From: Sutterella wadsworthensis
GTDB taxonomy: Bacteria; Pseudomonadota; Gammaproteobacteria; Burkholderiales; Burkholderiaceae_F
Length of the DNA stretch: 50,168 nt
NCBI RefSeq assembly: GCF_003315195.1
Contig: NZ_QNRV01000022.1
Location: forward strand, 1-50,168
Direction of reading: 5' to 3'
Below the pieces are notes generated by a model. It saw nothing but the letters and a program-made list of their open reading frames with translations. It searched no databases and had not been told where the DNA came from. The position numbers and the translations under genes were made by a program. Shown one piece after another: positions 8,337 through 15,682 of this stretch. Position 1 is the stretch's first letter, and the number at the start of each line of letters is the position of its first letter.

Positions 8337-9515
8337 ATGGGAACGAGACCGACCCCTGCGATCGACAAGAATGGCATTGCTTGGCTCGCTGGTGAAGCAA
8401 GCGGCGACTATATTGCAAGCCTCGTGCTCCCGGAAGTTGAAAAACGCTTCCCCGGCACGCCGCAGTACGGCGTGGGCGGTCCGCGCATGCGCGCTGTGAA
8501 TTTTCATTCCTGGCACGATATTCGGGAGCTTTCTGTGCGCGGCTATGTGGAAGTGCTCATGCACTTGCCGCGGCTCGTGCAGCTTCGGGGCGAACTCGTG
8601 CGCAGCATTTCCGAGTCAAGCCCCCGTGTTTTTGTGGGCGTTGATGCACCGGACTTTAATCTCGGCATTGAGCAGAAACTTCGCCGCCGCGGTATTCCGA
8701 CCGTGCATTTTGTGAGCCCGGCCATTTGGGCCTGGCGTCCGGAGCGCATCCACCAGATCCGCCGAGCGGTTGACCATATGCTCTTGGTCTTCCCCTTCGA
8801 GCAGGAGATTTATAAGCGCGCCGGCATTGACGCAACGTATGTCGGTCATCCCTTGGCCGGCGTAATTCCGATGAAGCCCGATACGGAAGGCGCTCGCCGT
8901 GACTATGGTCTGATGGAAGATTCGCTGCCTGTCGTGACGGTCATGCCCGGCTCGCGCATTGACGAAGTCAAAGGCTGTGCGCCGGCTTTCTTCGGCGCCA
9001 TTGAAAAGCTCCTGCATCGCTTCAGCGACATGCACGTTCTTATCCCGGCAGCGGACGAGGCGGCGCGTGAGCGCATCATCTTCATTGCGGGGCAGTACGC
9101 CCGCTTGGCGCAGCGCATGATCGTGCGTGTCGGCGAAAGCCACCGCATGATCGAAGCCGCCGATGCGGTGCTCTGCGCTTCCGGGACTGCTGCGCTCGAG
9201 GCGGCGCTTTACAAGAAACCCATGGTTGTGGGCTACCTGATGCCGGCGCTTACCGGTCTCATCATGCAGAGGAAAGGGCTCATTCGCTGCGTATCGCTGC
9301 CCAATATTTTGATGGGCGAAAACGTGGTGCCGGAATTTCTGCAGTATTACTGCCGTGCAGATCAGATCTCCTGGGCGCTGCAGGATGCACTCACCAACGA
9401 CGCGAAGCGTAAGGAGCTGGTTGAACGGTTTACGGCGCTCCATGAAAGTCTGAAGGCAGATACGCCCTCGCTGGTCGCTGAAGTGCTTGAATCCAGAGCG
9501 CTTCGCCGCTGGTAA
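8337..9515 (+). CDS. lpxB: Lipid-A-disaccharide synthase LpxB
   Basis: A 392-aa family-19 glycosyltransferase that joins UDP-diacylglucosamine and lipid X to make the lipid A disaccharide at the inner face of the cytoplasmic membrane. Visible signatures are LAGEASGDYIASLVLPEV, YGVGGPRM, FVGVDAPDFNLGIE, YVSPAIWAWR-like VHFVSPAIWAWRPERI, YVGHPLAG and VMPGSRIDEVK in the nucleotide-binding half, and CASGTAALEAAL near residue 280. AGGAG lies about 8 nt before the ATG. The N-terminal ~12 residues are slightly longer than usual. A hairpin follows at 9528-9552. Confidence 0.95.
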   Translation: MGTRPTPAIDKNGIAWLAGEASGDYIASLVLPEVEKRFPGTPQYGVGGPRMRAVNFHSWHDIRELSVRGYVEVLMHLPRLVQLRGELVRSISESSPRVFVGVDAPDFNLGIEQKLRRRGIPTVHFVSPAIWAWRPERIHQIRRAVDHMLLVFPFEQEIYKRAGIDATYVGHPLAGVIPMKPDTEGARRDYGLMEDSLPVVTVMPGSRIDEVKGCAPAFFGAIEKLLHRFSDMHVLIPAADEAARERIIFIAGQYARLAQRMIVRVGESHRMIEAADAVLCASGTAALEAALYKKPMVVGYLMPALTGLIMQRKGLIRCVSLPNILMGENVVPEFLQYYCRADQISWALQDALTNDAKRKELVERFTALHESLKADTPSLVAEVLESRALRRW

Positions 9516-9527
9516 TGCCCACTAGCA

Positions 9528-9552
9528 GCAGCTCTCGCTCTGCGCGAGCTGC
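9528..9552 (+). other. Hairpin between lpxB and rnhB
   Basis: Inverted repeat GCAGCTC (9528-9534) and GAGCTGC (9546-9552) with an inner CGC/GCG pair. There is no T-run, so it is not a standard terminator; it may stabilise or separate the lpxB and rnhB parts of the message. Confidence 0.4.
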
Positions 9553-9564
9553 GGATATACCGGC

Positions 9565-10356
9565 GTGTCCGTCCAGATGCGCCGGTCTGATTTTATGGAC
9601 TCATACTCTCTTCACTCACACACCATGCCGCGCCGCAGAGCATCTTTAGCTTCTGCTTCTCCCGAAGCTGCTCTCAGAGACAATCTTTTTTTCTGTGACG
9701 CTGAAGGTGAAGCGCATCTGCCGCTTTTAACGGCCGGCGTGGATGAAGCGGGACGCGGCCCGTTAGCCGGGCCCGTCTGCGCCGCGGCAGTGATTCTTGA
9801 TCCCGAAAATCCCATTGAGGGATTGGCGGACTCAAAGAAGCTTTCGGCCAAAAAGAGAGAAGCATTGGCGCCCATCATTCGCGAACGCGCGCTGGCCTGG
9901 AGCATCGGCTGGGCCACGGTGGAAGAGATTGACCGCGTGAATATTCTCAATGCCACCTATCTCGCCATGGAGCGTGCGGTGGCGGCACTCAAGAGCCGCA
10001 GCGGGAGCGTGACGCCTGAATATATTCTGATCGACGGCAATCGCCGGCCGCCCCATCTGCCCTGCATGTCCGACACCATTGTGAAGGGAGATGACAAAGT
10101 GCCGGCTATTTCGGCCGCATCCATACTCGCGAAAACGGCTCGAGACCATTGGATGGCTGAACTCCATCAGAAGTGGCCGGCTTACGGCTTTGCCAAACAT
10201 GCCGGCTACGGCACGGCTCAGCACCTCGATGCTTTGAAGCGTTTGGGACCCTGTCCCGAGCATCGAACGACTTTTGAACCCATCAAGTCCATGCTGAGCG
10301 AAAAAAAGACGCAGCATTCTTCCGATGCAGCAGCGAATCCTCTCAGCCAAGCGTGA
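9565..10356 (+). CDS. rnhB: Ribonuclease HII
   Basis: A protein of up to 263 aa that cleaves RNA in RNA-DNA hybrids and removes misincorporated ribonucleotides. The core starts at [20 protein letters not shown], with the Asp-Glu pair (residues 60-61 from the GTG) of the active site. [25 protein letters not shown] and [22 protein letters not shown] are family motifs, the last holding further acidic ligands. The start is uncertain: the longest frame opens with GTG at 9565, and ATGs at 9577, 9595 and 9625 are also in frame, none with a clear Shine-Dalgarno. The ~55 residues before the catalytic domain are poorly conserved, so the ATG at 9625 is plausible. Linkage to lpxB is typical of betaproteobacteria. 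Confidence 0.92.
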   Translation: MSVQMRRSDFMDSYSLHSHTMPRRRASLASASPEAALRDNLFFCDAEGEAHLPLLTAGVDEAGRGPLAGPVCAAAVILDPENPIEGLADSKKLSAKKREALAPIIRERALAWSIGWATVEEIDRVNILNATYLAMERAVAALKSRSGSVTPEYILIDGNRRPPHLPCMSDTIVKGDDKVPAISAASILAKTARDHWMAELHQKWPAYGFAKHAGYGTAQHLDALKRLGPCPEHRTTFEPIKSMLSEKKTQHSSDAAANPLSQA

Positions 10357-10359
10357 ATC

Positions 10360-11184
10360 ATGACTTCTTCTCAGCATCTCTATATCGAAAGCGACGCCAA
10401 CCCCCGGCTCAAACGCTGGAGACGGCTGGCCTTGGAGGCCAAGGCCGTCAGGCGCGAGAGCGCGACGGTTCTCGAAGGCATTCATCTCCTGCAGACCGTG
10501 CTCGAGCATCCTGAGGTGAAGATCAACGCCGTAATGCTTCCCGAAGGGCGCACGACAGCTGAAGCCAAAGCGCTCGCTGAGCGTGCGGCGCAGACTTCGG
10601 GGACTCGGCTTTATGTTTTGAGCGATCGTCTTTATGACGCCATTTCACCCGTGGAAAACGGTGTGGGCGTCATGTGCGAAATTGCTCTGCCAGCCGCGCC
10701 GGCGCCGGAAAAATGGGCCGCCGCGGATGCCCTCTTCCTTGACGGCGTTCAGGATGCCGGCAATGTCGGAACGCTGATCCGTACCGCTGCAGCTGCGGGC
10801 GTGCGAGTTGTAGTCGCGGGTCCGGGGACCGCTGGTTTGTGGACGCCGCGCGTGCTGCGCGCAGGGATGGGCGCGCACTTTGCGGTGGATTTGGCCGAAG
10901 GTATCTCGATAGAAAAATTCCGGGTGGCCTATCGCGGAAGACTCCTTGCGGCTGATGCCAGAGGCGGCGTCAACCTTTTTGAGGCGCCTGACTATACCGC
11001 CGCGGGACCGATCTGCTGGCTGATGGGGGCTGAAGGTCCGGGGCTTTCCGTGAAGGCGCTCGAGCTGGCCGACGAACGCTATTGGATTCCGATCAGCCGG
11101 TCGGTGGAGTCCTTAAATGTCGGCGCGGCTGCGGCCGTCTGCCTTTTCGATGCTGCGCGTCGTCGGCTCACTCTGCGCCATTGA
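10360..11184 (+). CDS. TrmH/SpoU-family RNA 2'-O-methyltransferase
   Basis: A 274-aa SPOUT-class, SAM-dependent methyltransferase, probably acting on 23S rRNA or tRNA ribose. The start is 3 bases after the rnhB stop, so the two are co-transcribed. The N-terminal ~100 residues form the substrate-binding part (ATVLEGIHLLQTVLEH...). The SPOUT knot shows motif 1 DGVQDAGNVGTLIRTAAAAG, motif 2 WLMGAEGPGLS and motif 3 IPISRSVESLNVGAAAAV, which includes the cofactor-binding loop. The target nucleotide cannot be told from sequence. rnhB-SpoU methyltransferase pairs following lpxB are common in Burkholderiales. Confidence 0.88.
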   Translation: MTSSQHLYIESDANPRLKRWRRLALEAKAVRRESATVLEGIHLLQTVLEHPEVKINAVMLPEGRTTAEAKALAERAAQTSGTRLYVLSDRLYDAISPVENGVGVMCEIALPAAPAPEKWAAADALFLDGVQDAGNVGTLIRTAAAAGVRVVVAGPGTAGLWTPRVLRAGMGAHFAVDLAEGISIEKFRVAYRGRLLAADARGGVNLFEAPDYTAAGPICWLMGAEGPGLSVKALELADERYWIPISRSVESLNVGAAAAVCLFDAARRRLTLRH

Positions 11185-11368
11185 TATATTTCAACTGCTC
11201 TGCATTCAAGGCAAAAGGGCGCATTACGGTGAGCGCTTCGGGTTGCCGGCAAACTGTTTTCCCGTTAGCATTCCGGCCTTTCCGCAGTCTCCCAGGGCGG
11301 AGCGGTTTCACCGAATTTTTTATTAGGCGTATCAGCCGTTCACCAAGACCCACGCGTTAAGGTTCAAG

Positions 11369-12535
11369 ATGCTCAACTTCTCCTATGCCAATCCCACCCG
11401 CCTCGTTTTCGGCCGCAGCGCTGAACATGAAGTCGGCCGCGTGATGACCTCCATCCTGGGGCGTCCGGGCAAGGTGCTGGTGCTTTTTGGCGGCGGATCG
11501 GCCCACCGCACCGGCATTCTGGGGGCAGTGGAGGACAGTCTGCAGGAATCGGGCTTCGCCGTTATTGAAATGGGCGGTGTGCAGCCCAATCCCCGGATGG
11601 GATTTGTCCGCGACACGATTGACTGGGTGCGCGATCAGGGCATTCGTGCGGTGGTCGCCGTGGGCGGCGGTTCGGTGATCGATACCGCTAAGGCTGTAGC
11701 GGCCGGTCTGGAATATGAAGGGGATGCCTGGGATTTCTTTGCCGGCCGTGCGCAGGTTGAACGGGCATTGCCGGTGTTCGCGGTATTGACTATCCCTGCG
11801 GCGGGTTCAGAGCAGTCCGTTCGAGCCGTGATCACGCATCACGGCACGAAGACCGGCATCGGTTCGGAACACATTCGCCCCAAAGCCGCCTTCATCAATC
11901 CGGAGCGTTTCTCAACGCTCCCGGCCATTCACATCAGCGCTGGCGTCTGCGACATGCTCTCGCACATCTGCGAACGTTATTTTTCCAACACCGCCGCCAC
12001 TGATTTTGTGGATGGACAGGCCGAAGCGGCGCTTCGAACCATCATTAAGTTTGGTCCTAAAGTGCTTGCCGACCCTTCGAACTATGACGCCTGGTGCCAG
12101 ATTGGTCTGGCCGGCTCATTTGCCCACAACGGCATCTTCGGTCTTGGACGTGAAGAAGACTGGGCGTGCCACGCGATTGAGCACGAAATCTCGGGGTGGA
12201 ACGAATCCATTATCCACGGCTGCGGGCTCGCCGTTGTTATGCCGGCCTGGATGCAGCAGGTTTGCCATGTCAATCCGAAGCGCTTCGCGGATTTTGCCCG
12301 CCGAGTCATGGGCGTAGGACAGGATGCGGATGATGCCGCGGCCGCCGCGCTGGGCATTGAGGCCTTCAAAGCGTGGTTGAAGACGATGAAGCTGCCGTTA
12401 ACGCTTCAGGAGCTCGGTGCGGTTGACTGTCCAATCGAAGCGCTGGCTCGCCACTGCTGCCGCAAAGGTGCGGTAGGACACTTTAAGCCGCTCGAAAAAG
12501 CGGATGTGGAAGCACTGCTGCGCGCTGCGCAGTAA
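11369..12535 (+). CDS. Iron-containing (NADPH-type) alcohol dehydrogenase
   Basis: A 388-aa group III metal-dependent alcohol dehydrogenase, closest in pattern to the butanol dehydrogenase/YqhD subgroup (N-terminus MLNFSYANPTRLVFGRSAEH). The Rossmann-like half carries VAVGGGSVIDTAKAVA and, before it, VLFGGGSAHRTG for cofactor binding. Metal ligands are expected in ISAGVCDMLSHICERYF (Asp and His) and ACHAIEHEISGWNESIIHGCGLA (two His). It likely reduces short-chain aldehydes or oxidises alcohols in the cytoplasm; the substrate is unknown. The 184-bp gap before it holds no gene. The next gene follows after 30 bp and may be co-transcribed. Confidence 0.88.
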   Translation: MLNFSYANPTRLVFGRSAEHEVGRVMTSILGRPGKVLVLFGGGSAHRTGILGAVEDSLQESGFAVIEMGGVQPNPRMGFVRDTIDWVRDQGIRAVVAVGGGSVIDTAKAVAAGLEYEGDAWDFFAGRAQVERALPVFAVLTIPAAGSEQSVRAVITHHGTKTGIGSEHIRPKAAFINPERFSTLPAIHISAGVCDMLSHICERYFSNTAATDFVDGQAEAALRTIIKFGPKVLADPSNYDAWCQIGLAGSFAHNGIFGLGREEDWACHAIEHEISGWNESIIHGCGLAVVMPAWMQQVCHVNPKRFADFARRVMGVGQDADDAAAAALGIEAFKAWLKTMKLPLTLQELGAVDCPIEALARHCCRKGAVGHFKPLEKADVEALLRAAQ

Positions 12536-12565
12536 TCCGCTGATGGGATGATGGGAGAACGCATC

Positions 12566-12877
12566 ATGGCGCAGCAAAATAAAGGCAAAGGCCGCTCGAG
12601 ACGCAGCGGCTCGGGCAGCACGAAGGGACAAAACACCCTGCAGCACCCGGGAGCGGTGCTCGCACAGATCCTCGAAGATACGCCGACGGCGCTCGCCGCT
12701 AAATGGTTCAGTCTCAGTGAAGCGGAACTTTTGGCCGTGCTTGAAGGCCGCGCGCCGATGACTGCCGCGATGGCGCAGCAGGCCGGCGCCGTATTCGGCA
12801 CGGGCTCTGCGCCGTGGTTAGAAATGCAGTCCGCATGGGATGCGGCTCATGCAGAGACAAATGCTTCGCAGCACTGA
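12566..12877 (+). CDS. HigA-like DNA-binding protein without a toxin partner
   Basis: A 103-aa protein. The ATG at 12566 has GGGAG 8 nt upstream and is preferred over an in-frame ATG at 12548. The N-terminal ~25 residues are basic and low complexity (QQNKGKGRSRRSGSGSTKG). Residues ~27-90 follow the HigA/VapI XRE pattern: HPGAVLAQILEDTPTALAAK, a degenerate helix-turn-helix (SEAELLAVLEGRAPMTAAMA), and FGTGSAPWLEMQSAWD, which matches the family's FG-TSPEFWLNLQ-AYD ending. No HigB-like toxin frame lies on either side, so this is either a solitary regulator or an orphan antitoxin. Strong terminator downstream. Confidence 0.7.
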   Translation: MAQQNKGKGRSRRSGSGSTKGQNTLQHPGAVLAQILEDTPTALAAKWFSLSEAELLAVLEGRAPMTAAMAQQAGAVFGTGSAPWLEMQSAWDAAHAETNASQH

Positions 12878-12887
12878 TGGATTTGTC

Positions 12888-12936
12888 AAAAGCTGAGCGC
12901 CTTGAAAAGGATTTTCTTTCAAGGCGCTCAACTTTT
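12888..12936. terminator. Bidirectional rho-independent terminator
   Basis: Near-perfect 20-base arms, AAAAG...GAGCGCCTTGAAA (12888-12907) and TTTCAAGGCGCTC...CTTTT (12917-12936), with one internal mismatch and a 9-base loop. The A-run on one side and T-run on the other make it work in both directions, between the converging genes ending at 12877 (plus) and 12975 (minus). Confidence 0.9.
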
Positions 12937-12974
12937 ACGGATACTTTGGGGTCCGAGTTTTGGGGAGCCCTCAA

Positions 12975-13409
12975 TCAGCGCTTCAGGAGATCCGTAATCG
13001 TCATTGAAAGCAGGGGTGACGTACGCTTTTCGACTTCCGCCTGCACGAGCTTTCCGGCGAGCGATGTCAGCGTTTTTTCAAGTCCTTTCTTAGGGTCAGA
13101 GAGGAGCAGATTCATCGCCGGCTTGGGGCAGCTTTTCATGACGAGCTGCGTGAGTGTTGTCTGAGCTTTCTTCTCTACAGTCTTAATTTTGGCGGCGGGA
13201 ATCGTCTGCACGGACTTAGCGGCTTCGGTGCGTCCGAGCGCTACGTAGGCCCACTGCAAAAAGGTGGTCTTGTCTTCAGCTGAAGTGTTGGCATAGAGGC
13301 AGTCGGCAAGTTCATCGGCGGCCGAAGCGGCGCAGACTGTGCCGGCGGCGCATGTCGAGAAGAGCGCGCAGAGGCAGAACTTAAAGAGAGCGGGTTGGGA
13401 ACGCAGCAC
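12975..13409 (-). CDS. Exported hypothetical protein
   Basis: A 144-aa protein starting at a GTG (13407-13409) supported by a strong GGAGG 7 nt upstream. The N-terminus has a signal peptide (LFKFCLCALFSTCAAGTVCAASA), giving a ~115-residue periplasmic or secreted protein. The mature part contains two cysteines (ELADCLYANTSAEDK and MKSCPKPAMN) that could form a disulfide, the phrase FLQWAYVALGRTEAAKSV, and an amphipathic helical C-terminus. Similar small exported proteins with a DCL...W-AFVA layout occur in other proteobacteria, without known function. It is divergent from tadA. Confidence 0.72.
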   Translation of the reverse strand: MLRSQPALFKFCLCALFSTCAAGTVCAASAADELADCLYANTSAEDKTTFLQWAYVALGRTEAAKSVQTIPAAKIKTVEKKAQTTLTQLVMKSCPKPAMNLLLSDPKKGLEKTLTSLAGKLVQAEVEKRTSPLLSMTITDLLKR

Positions 13410-13604
13410 GAAGAAACCTCCAAAAAGCGGTTGGAATCGTTTGAGATAAGGTGCAGCGGATTATCTCGCAGCAAACCTGCCGGGAAGTATAGGCGAAGAG
13501 CGAAAGGCTACACTTCCGAGTGCATCACCGCTGCGGATCACCGTCCCGCTGTGCGCAGAGACTCCTCTTTCACTTTTCATCAAACCTGCGAACGACGCCT
13601 TTAT

Positions 13605-14591
13605 ATGTATCGCCTTATCGACAGCAGCTACACGCTTGCCGACATCGGCCGCTTTACGGAACTCTCTATCCGCCGAGGTATTCCGCTCGCTTCGGTCGTG
13701 AAGACTGAGCCCCGCGATCGCCGTGTCGTAGTGGGCGCTGCGCTGCTTTTTGTGCCAACTGTTGCATTTTCTGAGGAAACGCTCTTGCAGCGCTTTGAAG
13801 GTTTTTTGCAGGGTGCGGGCAGTTGGCTTAAGGCAGAACCGGCGGAGCTTTTGGCGTCAGCTTTGGAGGAGGGGCTCCTCGAAGCGGCCGAAGACCCTCA
13901 AGACGGTGCTCCCGCCCGATGGCGCTCGCGTCTCGAGCCGCTCCCGGGCGTTACGGCGAACCGTTTGGCCGATGAGCTTGAGGCGGCGCAGGAGATTCTC
14001 AAGCTTCGACGCGCTCGTATGCGGGAGACGCTCCAGGCTAAAAACCGCGAAGTGAATCGGCCGCCCGAACCTCCCGTTGATGCTGAGGCTGACCGTTCTT
14101 TCATGCGGATGGCGCTGGAAGAGGCACAAGAGGCCGGGATGGCCGGAGAAATTCCTGTCGGAGCCGTCGTGGTTGCAGACGGCAAGGTGATCGCCCGCGG
14201 CGGCAACGAGACGCTTCGCAGCGGAGATCCCACGGCGCATGCCGAAATCGTTGCGCTGCGTGCTGCCGCTGCCGCCCTCGCCAATCATCGGCTCACCAAC
14301 ACGACGCTTTACGTCACGCTTGAACCTTGTCCGATGTGTGCGGGCGCTATTGCCGAGGCACGGTGCCGCCGCATTGTCTACGGCGCAGGTGACAGCCGTC
14401 GCGGCGCTCTCGAGGGTGCCTTTCGGCTTTTTGACATTCCCGGCGTCAATCATCGTCCGATGGTGACGGGCGGCGTTATGGCTCTCGAAGGGGAAAAATT
14501 ACTGACGGATTTTTTTGTCAAACGGCGCAGTGAGCAGGCAGCGCAAAAAGCTGCCGAGAGCAGCGATGCGCCGCAAAATTGCGCACAATGA
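13605..14591 (+). CDS. tadA: tRNA adenosine-34 deaminase TadA with extra N-terminal domain
   Basis: A 328-aa protein; normal TadA is about 150-170 aa. Residues ~163-315 are TadA: FMRMALEEAQEAGMAGEIPVG, zinc and catalytic residues in AHAEIVALR (His212, Glu214) and LEPCPMCAGAI (Cys242, Cys245), then RRIVYGAGDSRRGA. It deaminates A34 to inosine in tRNA-Arg(ACG). Residues 1-~160 are an additional domain I do not recognise (MYRLIDSSYTLADIGRFTEL... ending in a helical linker and RPPEPPVDAEA). The ATG at 13605 lacks a good Shine-Dalgarno; a longer in-frame start would add ~70 residues of non-conserved-looking sequence overlapping the divergent gene, so it was rejected. Confidence 0.88.
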   Translation: MYRLIDSSYTLADIGRFTELSIRRGIPLASVVKTEPRDRRVVVGAALLFVPTVAFSEETLLQRFEGFLQGAGSWLKAEPAELLASALEEGLLEAAEDPQDGAPARWRSRLEPLPGVTANRLADELEAAQEILKLRRARMRETLQAKNREVNRPPEPPVDAEADRSFMRMALEEAQEAGMAGEIPVGAVVVADGKVIARGGNETLRSGDPTAHAEIVALRAAAAALANHRLTNTTLYVTLEPCPMCAGAIAEARCRRIVYGAGDSRRGALEGAFRLFDIPGVNHRPMVTGGVMALEGEKLLTDFFVKRRSEQAAQKAAESSDAPQNCAQ

Positions 14592-14650
14592 GGCGGTGGT
14601 GCCGCTTTAAGGCGCTTTCATTTGCATTTTCTTGAAGTCGTTTTTTCATC

Positions 14651-15682
14651 ATGACCACTCCTGATTTCGGTGCTTCTCATTCGCTCAACGCGCAATACGA
14701 TGCTGTGCCGGAGACGAGCCTCGCGGCATACCGCGGCCGGCGGATTGTTATTCCGGCGCCCTCCTACCAATTTCTGACGAAAACGGGGGAAATCGATCAT
14801 GCGCGTCGAGAAGCAGCGTTAGGGAACTTAGAGGCGCTCGGCGCAGTGCCGACGCTGATGGCAGGCGCACTCACGCAGGACGGCCGCTACGCAGGGCCTG
14901 ACGAAGTGCGCGCGGCAGACTTTCAAGCGGCGCTTACCCGCGATCCGGCGGAAGCCGATCTGGTGATGCCGATTCGCGGCGGCTACGGCATGACGCGGCT
15001 CCTGCCGCTCCTTGATTGGGAGGCCATCGGACGCGCTGCCGTGCCCATGGTTGGTTTTTCCGACTTCACGGCTTTTAACCTGGCGCTTCTGGCCAAAACC
15101 GGCCGCGCCTCCTGGCATGGTCCGATGCTGGGATCTTTTGATAATCCGGACCCATACATGGTTGAGCGTTTCGCAGTGGTTTTCGGTGCCGAGCTCGATC
15201 CCATCGAATGGGAGGCTGATCCGCATCTCCTCGGAAAATGGGCTGACCAAACCGAGCAGCGCGCTGCTGGGCTCCTCTGGGGCGGGAACCTCTGCCTGAT
15301 TGAAAGTCTGGTGGGCACGGCCTGGATGCCGCCCAAAGAGATGCTCGAAGGCGGCATTCTCTTTCTTGAAGACGTGGGCGAATACGCCTACCGCGTTGAA
15401 CGCATGCTGCTCACGCTGCTCGACGCCGGCATTCTCGCCCGGCAGAAGGCGGTGCTCCTCGGCGCCTTTACCAATGCGGATGATTCGATCCGTTTTCCGG
15501 GCGACCATTGCCTCGCGGACTCGCTCGCATACATTCGCCGCCGGCTGCCTGCGTCCATACCGATGGTGACGGGGCTGCCCTTCGGACATATTGCCAAAAA
15601 GGCGACGCTGCCCATCGGCGTTATGGCCGAGCTCACGCTCCATGCCGGCCGCGCAGCGCTTTCTTGGAAGGAAATGCCATGA
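14651..15682 (+). CDS. ldcA: LD-carboxypeptidase (murein tetrapeptide carboxypeptidase)
   Basis: A 343-aa peptidase family S66 enzyme that removes the terminal D-Ala from cytoplasmic muropeptides during peptidoglycan recycling. The N-terminal domain has RRIVIPAPSYQF and DLVMPIRGGYGMTRLLPLLD; the nucleophile is Ser137 in VGFSDFTAFN. Catalytic Glu and His are expected in ILFLEDVGEYAYRVERML and TGLPFGHIAKKATLPIG. GGNLCLIESLVGT links the two domains. Size is slightly above the ~305-aa E. coli enzyme because of the N-terminus. Its stop overlaps the start of the downstream histidine kinase (ATGA), so the two are translationally coupled. Confidence 0.9.
   Translation: MTTPDFGASHSLNAQYDAVPETSLAAYRGRRIVIPAPSYQFLTKTGEIDHARREAALGNLEALGAVPTLMAGALTQDGRYAGPDEVRAADFQAALTRDPAEADLVMPIRGGYGMTRLLPLLDWEAIGRAAVPMVGFSDFTAFNLALLAKTGRASWHGPMLGSFDNPDPYMVERFAVVFGAELDPIEWEADPHLLGKWADQTEQRAAGLLWGGNLCLIESLVGTAWMPPKEMLEGGILFLEDVGEYAYRVERMLLTLLDAGILARQKAVLLGAFTNADDSIRFPGDHCLADSLAYIRRRLPASIPMVTGLPFGHIAKKATLPIGVMAELTLHAGRAALSWKEMP

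Noticed and set aside
13395-13604. N-terminal extension of the TadA frame by 70 codons
   Set aside because: It would overlap the start and Shine-Dalgarno of the divergent exported protein and the sequence is basic and unstructured; the ATG at 13605 is preferred.
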